From: BPGX01 sp037447455
GTDB taxonomy: Bacteria; Bacteroidota; Bacteroidia; B-17B0; Aurantibacillaceae
Reading direction: 5' to 3'
Assembly (NCBI GenBank): GCA_037447455.1
Contig: JBBIGQ010000009.1
Location: 26,916 to 90,915, forward strand
Length of the DNA: 64,000 nt
Numbering within the stretch: the first letter of the stretch is position 1; the number at the start of each line of letters is the position of its first letter. The translations under genes were made by a program, and so were the position numbers. The notes beneath the pieces are model-generated. The model was given only the letters and a program-made list of their open reading frames with translations, did no database searches and had not been told where the DNA came from. Of this stretch, positions 1 through 8,104 are shown piece after piece.

Positions 1-514
1 AATTATTGAATGCTTTGTTAAAAATATCTTCTGTTAATTGGCGAAAAATTTCATTCAGTAAAGCACTTTCAACTTCCGATATATTTTTGGTTCCATCATA
101 ATCTGAAAAGCGTGTGAAATTTTGTTCAAAACTTTTTGAAGGATCGTACGGATTGCTATACTTCACATATACGCTGATAGTAAGACGATTCTGTGCGGCA
201 TTATCACTGCCTTGTATAGCAACAGGGCTTATGATGTAATCGACAATATAGCCACTAAATTGTAAATCGCCGCTTTTAGGAACTAATGACAGATTCGTTT
301 GGGATTGTAAAACATCTCTCAATTTTTCAGTAAATCTTTGTGGAACGTGCGGCCCTGCAATAGAAGATTGATTGCCAAAATATTCTACTGAAACGGTCTT
401 AGCTTCGGGAGGAATGGTAGCACCGCTTAAAGACATTTTGACTTTACAGGAAGAAAATAAAAAGGTTATGGCAATACTCGCGAGTAGGCAGAATTTGTTT
501 TTAAAGAAGCACAT
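1..514 (-). CDS. lptE: LptE-like LPS-assembly lipoprotein, 3' end cut by window
   Basis: Reading the minus strand from the ATG at 514 gives an open frame of 171 codons that runs off the window. It starts MCFFKNKFCLLASIAITFLF followed by a lipobox-like SSC, so it should be a lipoprotein. The mature part (KVKMSLSGATIPPEAKTVSV, later RFTEKLRDVLQ and FTRFSDYDG) resembles the Bacteroidota LptE family, which plugs the LptD outer-membrane LPS translocon. The length seen is already near the family norm, so the stop is probably just outside. The ATG overlaps the asnS stop (TAATG), so it is translationally coupled as the last visible gene of the dnaN operon. The family call is from recognition of sequence pattern only. 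Confidence 0.75.
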   Translation of the reverse strand, partial: MCFFKNKFCLLASIAITFLFSSCKVKMSLSGATIPPEAKTVSVEYFGNQSSIAGPHVPQRFTEKLRDVLQSQTNLSLVPKSGDLQFSGYIVDYIISPVAIQGSDNAAQNRLTISVYVKYSNPYDPSKSFEQNFTRFSDYDGTKNISEVESALLNEIFRQLTEDIFNKAFNN

Positions 515-1944
515 TAAAACTCACAATTTTTTGGGGTTCTTGGGAGGGGTATCACATCACGGATATTGCTCATACCGGTACAAAATTGCACCAATCGTTC
601 AAAGCCAAGCCCGAAGCCTGCGTGTGGAACAGTTCCAAACCGTCGTGTGTCTAAATACCAATACATTTCTTTAGTAGATATGTGGAGTTCGTTCATTCGT
701 TTTTCCAAAACATCTAATCGTTCTTCTCTTTGTGATCCGCCGATAATTTCACCAATACCTGGGAATAATACATCCATTGCCCGGACGGTTTTGCCATCTT
801 CGTTTTGCCGCATATAAAAGGCCTTAATATCTTTTGGATAATCGGTTAAAATAACGGGTTTCTTAAACTCTTTTTCAACCAAATAACGTTCGTGTTCAGT
901 TTGTAAGTCCATACCCCATTTTACCGGGAATTGAAATTTCTTCTTTTTGTTGTAATTTGAGTTTTCAAGTATTTCAATAGCTTGGGTGTAAGTAAGCCGT
1001 TCAAAAGGTTCATGGATACAAAATTGTAATCTTTCAATAAGGGGCATATTGCTGCGTTCGCTTTGTGATTTTTGTTTTTCTTCGTCTGTTTGTCTTTGTT
1101 GTAAAAATTCAAGTTCGTGTGTGTAGTTTTCCAAAACGAAGTTAAGAAGGTATTTCAACATTTCTTCTGCTAAGTTCATATTGTCATTTATATCGTAAAA
1201 AGCCATTTCGGGCTCTATCATCCAGAATTCAGCAAGATGTCGCGGGGTATTGGAATTTTCGGCACGAAAGGTAGGACCGAAAGTATATACTTCTGAAAAG
1301 GCCATGGCACCGAGTTCAGCTTCTAATTGTCCGGAAACGGTGAGTTTGGCAGGTTTTCCAAAAAAATCTTCTGAAAAGTTTACTTTTCCATCATCTGTTT
1401 TAGGCACATTACTCAAATCAAAGGTAGTTACTTGAAAAAGTTCGCCGGCCCCTTCTGCATCGGAAGCGGTAATAATGGGGGCGTGTATGTAAACAAATCC
1501 CCGATTTTGAAAGAATTGATGAATAGCAAAAGCTAAACCATTGCGGATGCGAAAGACCGATTGAAAAGTAGTGGTGCGCATTCGGAGATGGGCGATTTCT
1601 CTTAAAAATTCTAAACTGTGTTTTTTGGGTTGTAAAGGGTATTGTTCGGGAGGACATTCGCCTATTACCTCTATGGTTTGTGCAAGAATTTCGTGTGTTT
1701 GTCCTTTACCTTGTGAAGGTACTAACAATCCTTGTATTTTTAGAGAAGTACCGGTGTGTATTTTTTTTAACACTTCTTCCGGACATCTGTTGAAGTCCAA
1801 AACAATTTGTAGGTTTTGTAGGGTAGACCCGTCGTTTAATGAAATAAACTGATTGTTTCTAAATGTTCTCACCCAACCCATTACGCGCACGCTTTGTTGT
1901 TGGGGGGCTAATTTCAGAATATCACTTATTTTGGTTCGTTTCAT
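514..1944 (-). CDS. asnS: Asparagine--tRNA ligase
   Basis: A 476-residue class II aminoacyl-tRNA synthetase that charges tRNA-Asn in the cytoplasm. The N-terminal OB-fold anticodon-binding domain (about residues 15-100, VRVMGWVRTFRNNQFISLND) is followed by the catalytic core. Motif 2 is visible as TFRAENSNTPRHLAEFWMIE, where the PRHLAEF stretch is typical of AsnRS. Motif 3 is GFGLGFERLVQF near the C-terminus, ending NIRDVIPLPRTPKNCEF as usual. Length is normal. The start overlaps the end of lgt by 23 bases and the stop overlaps lptE by one base, so it sits inside a compact operon. No unusual residues seen. Confidence 0.97.
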   Translation of the reverse strand: MKRTKISDILKLAPQQQSVRVMGWVRTFRNNQFISLNDGSTLQNLQIVLDFNRCPEEVLKKIHTGTSLKIQGLLVPSQGKGQTHEILAQTIEVIGECPPEQYPLQPKKHSLEFLREIAHLRMRTTTFQSVFRIRNGLAFAIHQFFQNRGFVYIHAPIITASDAEGAGELFQVTTFDLSNVPKTDDGKVNFSEDFFGKPAKLTVSGQLEAELGAMAFSEVYTFGPTFRAENSNTPRHLAEFWMIEPEMAFYDINDNMNLAEEMLKYLLNFVLENYTHELEFLQQRQTDEEKQKSQSERSNMPLIERLQFCIHEPFERLTYTQAIEILENSNYNKKKKFQFPVKWGMDLQTEHERYLVEKEFKKPVILTDYPKDIKAFYMRQNEDGKTVRAMDVLFPGIGEIIGGSQREERLDVLEKRMNELHISTKEMYWYLDTRRFGTVPHAGFGLGFERLVQFCTGMSNIRDVIPLPRTPKNCEF

Positions 1945-2725
1945 GCTGTTTTTTTTTTATCATCCAATAAATACCAAGTACAATAAAAGGAATACTCAAC
2001 ATTTGTCCCATATTGATGGGCAATTGATCTTCAAATGCTTCCTGATTTTCTTTGAGAAATTCTATAAAAAACCGAAAGGTAAACAACAAAACACAGAACA
2101 AGCCAAACATAAATCCCGGTGCTAAATGCTGTCGTTTGTTTTTCCATAAATAGATAAATAGAATAAAAAGTAAGCCGGCATAAATGGCTTCGTATAATTG
2201 AGAAGGATGGCGGGGAATGTTGTCAACACTTGCAAAAATGAAAGCGAAGGGTAGGGTAGTGGGTTTCCCAATAATTTCGGAGTTCATAAGATTTCCGATG
2301 CGGATGAGCATGCCTGCTAATGGTACAACAATGACAATTCTATCTAATAGCCACCAGATGTTTTCTTTTGTTTTGTATACATAGAGCCAAATAGCGATAA
2401 GAATGCCAATAGCACCACCATGACTGGCTAATCCACCTTCATAAATTTTAAGAATGTCGATGGGGTGGGTGATGTAATAGTTGAAATCATAGAATAAGCA
2501 GTGTCCTAATCTGGCTCCAATAATTGACCCCAGCATAATATAAAGCGTCAGATGATCAAGTGCTTCTTGCTTTTTGTTTTCCAGTTTATAGACTTTGCTA
2601 AGTATGTAATGAGATAAAATAAAAGATAAGGCCCACATCAAACCATACCAGCGAACAGGCCAGTCTATAATGGTGATGGTAAAAATTTCTGGAGAAGGAT
2701 CCCAATAAATGTAATGTAAGAACAT
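1922..2725 (-). CDS. lgt: Prolipoprotein diacylglyceryl transferase
   Basis: A 267-residue inner-membrane enzyme that transfers diacylglycerol from phosphatidylglycerol to the lipobox cysteine of prolipoproteins. Seven or so hydrophobic segments are seen. The family signature occurs as GARLGHCLFYD, followed by EGGLASHGGAIG, and NSEIIGKPT with the conserved HPSQLYEA further on. Size matches the family. It starts 5 bases after the YqaE-like lipoprotein gene and ends inside the asnS start. Its product would modify the neighbouring lipoproteins (LptE and the YqaE protein), a sensible though not proven functional link. Confidence 0.96.
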   Translation of the reverse strand: MFLHYIYWDPSPEIFTITIIDWPVRWYGLMWALSFILSHYILSKVYKLENKKQEALDHLTLYIMLGSIIGARLGHCLFYDFNYYITHPIDILKIYEGGLASHGGAIGILIAIWLYVYKTKENIWWLLDRIVIVVPLAGMLIRIGNLMNSEIIGKPTTLPFAFIFASVDNIPRHPSQLYEAIYAGLLFILFIYLWKNKRQHLAPGFMFGLFCVLLFTFRFFIEFLKENQEAFEDQLPINMGQMLSIPFIVLGIYWMIKKKQHETNQNK

Positions 2726-2730
2726 AATAA

Positions 2731-3360
2731 TTAAGCGAGATTAATAATATCTAAAACTACCAGTAGTGCAAATATAATAGCCGGAAGAAGGAATAAAAGA
2801 TGAAGGATAAGACCTACCCAAAAATTGGTGGTTGCTTTTTTACCATCGTGTAGGTAAATAGCAATTAAACATAAAATAGGAAAGAGTGCCAGAATCACCT
2901 GAATAATTTTATCGTCGCTGCTTTTTTGTGAAGAAATGGAGGTAGTATTTTGTGATTTTTTCTGATGAGTGGCATTGATGTAGGAATGAGTTTTTGTATG
3001 ATTTGTCGCATTTAAAGAAGATGGATAGTTGTATAATTGCTTGATTTTATTAGAATGTAAAAGTTGGTTTTTAGTGATGGTTTTAGTTGGGGGTATATTT
3101 TGATGGGCGGTTGTTATCTGATGGTTTGACTTAGTGGATAAAGATGTTTGCGTCGGATGGTTGGTATTATCAGAAGTTAATGTTTTGGAAATAATTTTGT
3201 TGTTTTCAATCTTTTGGGTTTGTGGTTTCATAGTATGTACAATGCTTTCAAAGTACATACCTTTTGTGTATTTTCTTTTATTAAAATTGTGAGTGGAGCA
3301 AGATGTGAATAAGGCGCTGATAGTCAGCATACTTGCTAAAACAACATTGATTTTTTTCAT
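2731..3360 (-). CDS. Lipoprotein with C-terminal YqaE/Pmp3 membrane domain
   Basis: A 209-residue protein from the ATG at 3360 (MKKINVVLASMLTISALFTS followed by C), which places a signal peptide and lipobox at the N-terminus. An in-frame ATG at 3399 is rejected because it would put a basic 13-residue stretch before the signal. After the Cys comes a Ser/Thr/Asn/Lys/His-rich linker of about 130 residues. The last 55 residues (IIQVILALFPILCLIAIYLHD onward) carry two hydrophobic segments and fit the YqaE/Pmp3 proteolipid domain. The function of that domain is poorly known. The gene lies in the dnaN-asnS operon, just before lgt. The combination of lipobox, linker and Pmp3 tail is seen directly in sequence; the role is unknown. 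Confidence 0.8.
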   Translation of the reverse strand: MKKINVVLASMLTISALFTSCSTHNFNKRKYTKGMYFESIVHTMKPQTQKIENNKIISKTLTSDNTNHPTQTSLSTKSNHQITTAHQNIPPTKTITKNQLLHSNKIKQLYNYPSSLNATNHTKTHSYINATHQKKSQNTTSISSQKSSDDKIIQVILALFPILCLIAIYLHDGKKATTNFWVGLILHLLFLLPAIIFALLVVLDIINLA

Positions 3361-3386
3361 AGGTTTAATTTTTTTGCGAATGTACA

Positions 3387-3887
3387 TCATTTTTCCCATT
3401 CAATGATTTTCATATTTAAAATTTTACCGCTGTCTAATTCAAAAAAAAGTGCTGTGCATACCTTGTGAACACCATACTTACCGGCAGCACCAGGATTTAT
3501 ATACCACAGATTATAGGCGTTGTCCCATTTTACTTTCAAGATGTGAGAGTGTCCGCACACTAAAATATCTGGATGATAATTCTGTATAAGTTTTTGTGTA
3601 CTTGTAGAGTATTTTCCATAGGTCCCTGCAATGTGGGTTATTAAAATTTTGAAATTTTCCAGTTCAAAATATAGATATTCATTGGTTTGGGTTCGGATGT
3701 CAGATTCGTCAATATTTCCGTAAACAATTCGTATTGTTTTATTTTTACATAAAGATTGGATTGTGTTCAATACATTATCATTTCCAATATCTCCGGCGTG
3801 CCATACTTCATCTGCTTGTTGAAAATACTTTATCCATTCTGTATTCCAATAGCCGTGCGTGTCAGAAAGCAGAAATATTTTAGTCAT
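3387..3887 (-). CDS. YfcE/MJ0936-type metallophosphoesterase
   Basis: A 166-residue cytoplasmic phosphodiesterase of the calcineurin-like fold. The dinuclear metal-site motifs appear in the expected order: SDTHG near residue 8, HAGDIGN near 31, YGNID near 56, a TH around 85, and CGHSHI near 112, then NPGAAGKYG near the end. Length is that of the single-domain YfcE family, whose members cleave phosphodiesters such as model nucleotides; the natural substrate is unknown. It follows dnaN by 14 bases and overlaps the long reading of the next gene, consistent with one operon. No signal peptide. Confidence 0.9.
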   Translation of the reverse strand: MTKIFLLSDTHGYWNTEWIKYFQQADEVWHAGDIGNDNVLNTIQSLCKNKTIRIVYGNIDESDIRTQTNEYLYFELENFKILITHIAGTYGKYSTSTQKLIQNYHPDILVCGHSHILKVKWDNAYNLWYINPGAAGKYGVHKVCTALFFELDSGKILNMKIIEWEK

Positions 3888-3901
3888 TTAAAGAGAGCGG
3901 A

Positions 3902-5044
3902 TTAAAAGGTCGTAATGGGCATTATGAGAGATATTACTCTTTCTCCCGGATTTTCCTGATGTGGTTTAATTAATACAGCCCGATTTGATTCGGTCATTTC
4001 AAATACAATTTCGTCAGACGAAATATTTTGTAATTGTTCAAGTAATAAGGGGGCATTGAAAGCGATGGCAAAAGATTCGCCTTGATACGTACAGGTAAGA
4101 TTTTCAATAGCGGATTCGTTAAATTCTTCATTCACAGCGGTAACTTTAAGTAAACTGCCATTCATTTCAAATTGAACGCGATTGTTTTCTAATGTAGAAA
4201 AAACCTTTACCCGACGAATGGATGCTATTAAAGCATTTCTGTCAACAATAAGTTTTTTAGAAAAATTTTTCGGGAAAATGTCTCTGTATTTTGGGAACTC
4301 TCCGGATGCTAATTTGGAATAAATAGTGTATTCTCCGACTTTTGTCTGAATAAATCCATTGGCATAATTAATTTCTACTGCGTCATCAAACTTGTCTAAT
4401 ATTTTTGTAATAACTGAGATATTTTTCTTGGGTAGTATAAAAGATAATGTGGTTTCTGGTCTGGAATCTGTGCGTGTGTATTCTATAAGGCGATGCGTGT
4501 CTGTTGAAACAAAAACGGCTTCGTTTTCTAAAAACTGGCAATACACTCCACAAAGATTGGGACGAAGTTCTATGTCATCTGAGGCAGCAAAGAGTGTTTT
4601 TTCCAGTCCAATCTTGAATAGGTCGGACTTGATGGTAAAGGAGCCCGAAAATTCAGTATCTACACTTATGGTAGGATATTGATCGCCGTTAAAAACACTG
4701 AGTTTATATTCTCCCTGATCGGTTTTAAGTTTAATTGACATGTCGTCCGGAAGTAAAATAACGGTCAAGGGTTGTTCGGGTAAACTTTGTAAAATTTCAA
4801 TTATTTTTTTACCATTGATGACAAAGCCATTTTCAAAATTAGCAGATGTTTCAGAAGCCGCTGGATTGACGTGAACAGAAGTTTGCACCTGAAGGTCCTG
4901 ACTAAATGCTGTGATGTTTAGATTGTTTTTATTCAGTTCAAATAAAAAGCCCTCCAGTAAGGGATTGGCTTTATTGGTAGATAAAATAGGGCTTAGGTTT
5001 TTTAAGTGTTCCAAAACAATAGATGGTGTAGTAATAAACATCAT
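3902..5044 (-). CDS. dnaN: DNA polymerase III sliding clamp (beta subunit)
   Basis: A 380-residue beta clamp that encircles DNA and tethers polymerase III. The three-domain clamp pattern is visible, including GFVINGKKIIEILQSLPEQP, LFAASDDIELRPNLCGVYCQ in the middle domain, and the C-terminal ending RVISLIMPI. Length is about normal. Two adjacent ATG codons (5044, 5041) both fit; most homologues start with the second methionine followed by a Phe. A promoter -7 box lies at 5068-5075. Unlike many bacteria, dnaN is not next to dnaA, which is at 31.4-32.8 kb. It heads the operon running to lptE. Confidence 0.97.
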   Translation of the reverse strand: MMFITTPSIVLEHLKNLSPILSTNKANPLLEGFLFELNKNNLNITAFSQDLQVQTSVHVNPAASETSANFENGFVINGKKIIEILQSLPEQPLTVILLPDDMSIKLKTDQGEYKLSVFNGDQYPTISVDTEFSGSFTIKSDLFKIGLEKTLFAASDDIELRPNLCGVYCQFLENEAVFVSTDTHRLIEYTRTDSRPETTLSFILPKKNISVITKILDKFDDAVEINYANGFIQTKVGEYTIYSKLASGEFPKYRDIFPKNFSKKLIVDRNALIASIRRVKVFSTLENNRVQFEMNGSLLKVTAVNEEFNESAIENLTCTYQGESFAIAFNAPLLLEQLQNISSDEIVFEMTESNRAVLIKPHQENPGERVISLIMPITTF

Positions 5045-5067
5045 AATCTTACAATTTTTTATCCGTG

Positions 5068-5075
5068 CAAAAGTA
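5068..5075 (-). promoter_or_regulatory. Bacteroidota -7 promoter element for dnaN operon
   Basis: The minus strand reads TACTTTTG followed by CACGG, a perfect match to the TAnnTTTG element of the primary Bacteroidota sigma factor. It ends 23 bases before the dnaN ATG. No clear TTG -33 element is seen at the usual distance. Confidence 0.65.
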
Positions 5076-5140
5076 AATTAAACAAAAATATGTATCAGAA
5101 CTATTTTACTAACAAACTAAAAAAATTATGAACTATGAAA

Positions 5141-5476
5141 TTACTCTTTAATAATCTTTTCTATTATTTTTTCTTTTTCATTAACCATGATTTCAAAAAC
5201 ATATACTCCACTCGGTAATTCTTCGATATTAACAGGATACTTATTCACGCCACCTATTAAGTTAATATCTTTAGAAATTACTTTATTGCCATAAACATTA
5301 TAAGCATTAATAGTTGCTTTTCCATTGTTGTTAGTCAATCTGGATTCTATTGTACAATTAATTTCAGTAGAAGCCGGATTGGGAAATATTGAAAGTACAA
5401 ATACTTCATTCATTTCTGCATCAATTGCTACTATTCTTGTTTCACTTTCTTTTTCGCTGTTTTCAAATGAATGACA
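5141..5476 (-). pseudogene. Orphan T9SS type A sorting tail (fragment of a secreted protein gene)
   Basis: The frame from 5476 to the stop at 5141 encodes 111 residues, of which the last 80 form a Por-secretion (type A) C-terminal sorting domain: IFPNPASTEI, then AYNVYGNKVISKDI, then ELPSGVYVFEI. An internal ATG at 5413 could start a 90-residue product, but the frame stays open for 21 more codons upstream (HSFENSEKESETRIVAIDAE) until a TAA and has no start there. There is no signal peptide and no promoter, so as it stands it could not reach the T9SS. It most likely is the 3' remnant of a deleted cargo gene; a functional small protein is the less likely alternative. Confidence 0.6.
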
Positions 5477-5511
5477 TTATTTAAATAAATAAACCACACA
5501 CTTCACTCAAT

Positions 5512-5553
5512 AAAAAATACTATTTCGCTCAATAAAATGGATAATAAGCGAAA
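5512..5553 (-). terminator. Possible intrinsic terminator after pnp
   Basis: On the minus strand a 7-bp stem (TTTCGCT with AGCGAAA, arms at 5547-5553 and 5523-5529) is followed by a run of six T at 5517-5512. It lies 27 bases past the pnp stop. The loop is long (17 bases), so efficiency is uncertain. Confidence 0.4.
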
Positions 5554-5579
5554 CTATATCTACTAAAAAATTAAAAAAG

Positions 5580-7694
5580 TTATGGCTTAGCCAGCAGTAC
5601 TTTTCGGGATACTTTGTATTTACCCGATTTTTGGTCTACGCCTAAATACTTAACTTCCACTGTATCCCCTTCTTTAAGCACATCAGTCAGTGTTTCCCGC
5701 CTTACCCAGTCGTACTCAGAAATGTGTAGCAAGGCATCTTTTCCGGGCAAAAATTCTACAAAAGCACCATAAGGCATGATTGATTTTACTTTTGCGGTGT
5801 ACACTTCTCCTACTTCTGGTATAGCAATAATAAGTTTAATTTTATTAACCGCATTTTTAACGGCTTGTTCATTGGCACCAAATATATTGGCTCTCCCAAT
5901 GATTCCGCTGGTTTCTTCTAATTGAATGGTGGTTTGCGTTTCTCTTTGAATTTCCTGAATAATTTTTCCACCTGGTCCAATGATAGCACCAAAATACTCT
6001 ACCGGCACATCTATCAAAACAAATCTTGGGGCGTGCTGTTTGAGTTCTTTTCTAGGTTCAGAAATGGCTTTTATCATTTCATTCATAATGTGCATTCTCC
6101 CTTCCTTTGCCTGATACAGTGCTTCTCTCATGATGTCGTAAGATAAGCCATTCACTTTTAAGTCCATTTGTACGGCTGTAATTCCATCTTTTGTACCACA
6201 CACTTTGAAGTCCATATCGCCTAAATGATCTTCATCGCCAAGAATATCCGATAGCACTGCATAATTTTCTTTGTCGTCTGTAATTAAACCCATAGCAATC
6301 CCGGCTACTGGTTTTCTAATCTGAATGCCTGCATCCATTAAAGCAAGCGTGCCGGCACATACGGTAGCCATACTGGAAGAACCGTTACTTTCTAAAATAT
6401 CGGATACTACACGAATGGTATATCCGGTGTCTTGAGGTGCCATTCTTTTGAGTGCTCTATGTGCTAAATTGCCATGGCCTATTTCTCTTCTGCCGGGACC
6501 TCTCATGGGTTTCACTTCTCCGGTTGAAAAGGGTGGAAAGTTGTAGTGCAATATAAATTTTTCTTCTTCAATTTTCATGGCTTTATCTAAAATCAAAATA
6601 TCGTCCGGCGTACCAAGTGTTACGGTAGTCAATGATTGTGTTTCACCTCTTGTAAAAATGGCGCTTCCATGTGCCATTGGTAAATAATCCACTTCACAAT
6701 AAATAGGACGAATGTCTTTTAATCCTCTTCCATCCAAACGAATTCTATCGGTTAATATCATTTTTCTGACAGCATCGTATTCAATAAGTCCGTAGTATTT
6801 ATCAATCAAGGCAGATTTTTCTTTGAGTTCTTCTTCAGAAAATTGATTTTTGAAATCATCCAGCACTTGTGTAAATGCTTTTTTTCGTTCGTGTTTATTA
6901 GGATTTTGCCGTTTTGCCACTTCATATACTTTGTCAAATAGTTCTTTATGCATTTTATTTTTAAGTTCTTCGTCATTTACTTCGTGCTGATAAAGTCGTT
7001 TAGAAGGAGCATTTGCAAGCTTGGCGAAGGTTTTTATGGCTTCAATTTGTTTTTGGATAACAGTATGTGCAAACTGTATGGCTTCAATCATTTCATCTTC
7101 CGATATTTCATTCATTTCGCCTTCTACCATCACAATATCTGTTTCGGTAGCGGCCACTATCATGTCTATGGTAGATTTTTCCAACTGTTCAACATCCGGG
7201 TTAATGAGTAATTTACCATCTATTTTTCCTACTCTTACTTCAGACATGATTTTTGTAACTGGTATATCAGACACTGCAATAGCTGCTGAAGCCGCAAGAC
7301 CAGCAAGCGCATCGGGCATATCTTTTTTATCACTGGAAATAAGATATATTAAAACTTGTGTATCGGCGTGATAATCTTCCGGAAAAAGTGGTCGTAATGC
7401 TCTATCTACGAGGCGACTTACGAGTATTTCGTAATCGGATAGTTTTCCTTCTCTTTTAAAGAAAGAACCTGGGATTCTTCCTGAAGCAGCAAATTTTTCC
7501 TGATAATCCACGGTCAATGGCATAAAATCTACGCCTTCTTTTGCTTCTTTAGCACTGACAACAGTAGCGAGTAACATTGTATTGTTGAATTTTAAAACAA
7601 CAGATCCATCTGCTTGTCTGGCCAGTTTTCCGGTTTCTAAAGTAATTTGCCTTCCATCTCCAATATCAAAGTGATGTGTGATAGGTTTTAACAT
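5580..7694 (-). CDS. pnp: Polyribonucleotide nucleotidyltransferase (PNPase)
   Basis: A 704-residue phosphorolytic 3'-5' exoribonuclease acting in mRNA decay and small-RNA turnover. Domains run in order: first RNase PH-like core (about 1-230), helical linker, second RNase PH core (about 320-540, with FPPFSTGEVKPMRGPGRREI and DILGDEDHLGDMDFKV), KH domain (about 560-620, IIGPGGKIIQEIQ) and S1 domain (about 630-695, GAFVEFLPGKDALLHISE). Length is normal for the family. It lies downstream of rpsO with a large hairpin between them, the same arrangement as in Enterobacteria. The start ATG at 7694 is preceded by no visible Shine-Dalgarno. Confidence 0.98.
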   Translation of the reverse strand: MLKPITHHFDIGDGRQITLETGKLARQADGSVVLKFNNTMLLATVVSAKEAKEGVDFMPLTVDYQEKFAASGRIPGSFFKREGKLSDYEILVSRLVDRALRPLFPEDYHADTQVLIYLISSDKKDMPDALAGLAASAAIAVSDIPVTKIMSEVRVGKIDGKLLINPDVEQLEKSTIDMIVAATETDIVMVEGEMNEISEDEMIEAIQFAHTVIQKQIEAIKTFAKLANAPSKRLYQHEVNDEELKNKMHKELFDKVYEVAKRQNPNKHERKKAFTQVLDDFKNQFSEEELKEKSALIDKYYGLIEYDAVRKMILTDRIRLDGRGLKDIRPIYCEVDYLPMAHGSAIFTRGETQSLTTVTLGTPDDILILDKAMKIEEEKFILHYNFPPFSTGEVKPMRGPGRREIGHGNLAHRALKRMAPQDTGYTIRVVSDILESNGSSSMATVCAGTLALMDAGIQIRKPVAGIAMGLITDDKENYAVLSDILGDEDHLGDMDFKVCGTKDGITAVQMDLKVNGLSYDIMREALYQAKEGRMHIMNEMIKAISEPRKELKQHAPRFVLIDVPVEYFGAIIGPGGKIIQEIQRETQTTIQLEETSGIIGRANIFGANEQAVKNAVNKIKLIIAIPEVGEVYTAKVKSIMPYGAFVEFLPGKDALLHISEYDWVRRETLTDVLKEGDTVEVKYLGVDQKSGKYKVSRKVLLAKP

Positions 7695-7717
7695 ATAGTA
7701 AGTTTTTTTATTTAATT

Positions 7718-7766
7718 AAAAAGGGCATACACTGAAATCATTGTACTTGATTTAAGTGTAATGCCC
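7718..7766 (-). terminator. Long hairpin plus T-run between rpsO and pnp (attenuator or processing site)
   Basis: On the minus strand, three stacked stems GGGCAT/ATGCCC, ACACT/AGTGT and AAATCA/TGATTT enclose a 7-base loop, with one bulged T and one T-C mismatch. The structure spans 7766-7723 and is followed at once by TTTTT (7722-7718). It sits 23 bases before the pnp start. It could be an intrinsic terminator, a partial attenuator, or an RNase III site as in the E. coli pnp leader. The structure is plain in the sequence; the role is inferred. Confidence 0.7.
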
Positions 7767-7787
7767 CCCGTTTGTTATTTGATGTCC

Positions 7788-7812
7788 TTAAGTAATTAAT
7801 GCAATTACTTAA
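7788..7812 (-). repeat. Perfect 10-bp inverted repeat after rpsO
   Basis: TTAAGTAATT (7788-7797) and AATTACTTAA (7803-7812) form a perfect 10-bp stem with a 5-base loop 11 bases after the rpsO stop. There is no T-run, so it is more likely a 3'-end protecting structure or part of the pnp leader than a terminator. Confidence 0.6.
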
Positions 7813-7823
7813 ATAGGATGTTC

Positions 7824-8093
7824 TTATTTTCTGATATTTAATTCTTTAATGAGTGTTCTGTATTGTGACAAATGATGTTCTTTCAGGTAATTTAATAATT
7901 TTCTTCTTTGGTTCACTAATTTCAGTAACGCACGTTGTGTTACAAAATCCTTTTTATTACTTTGTAAATGTTCAGAAAGGTGTTGTATTCTTTCAGTTAA
8001 TAAGGCAATTTGCACAGAAGTATCACCGGTGTTTTTGTTATTTCCGGCTATTTTTTTCATAATTTCTGCTTTTGTTTCTTTTGTCAATGGCAT
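7824..8093 (-). CDS. rpsO: 30S ribosomal protein S15
   Basis: An 89-residue small-subunit protein that binds the central domain of 16S rRNA. The family pattern is clear: GDTSVQIALLTERIQHLSEH, then KKDFVTQRALLKLVNQRRKL, then LLNYLKEHHLSQYRTLIKEL. Length is exactly that of the family. It starts 11 bases after tsf and is followed by two hairpins and pnp. In enterobacteria S15 represses its own leader through a pseudoknot; with only 11 bases between tsf and rpsO no such leader is seen here. Confidence 0.98.
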   Translation of the reverse strand: MPLTKETKAEIMKKIAGNNKNTGDTSVQIALLTERIQHLSEHLQSNKKDFVTQRALLKLVNQRRKLLNYLKEHHLSQYRTLIKELNIRK

Positions 8094-8104
8094 GGTCTTT
8101 AATT

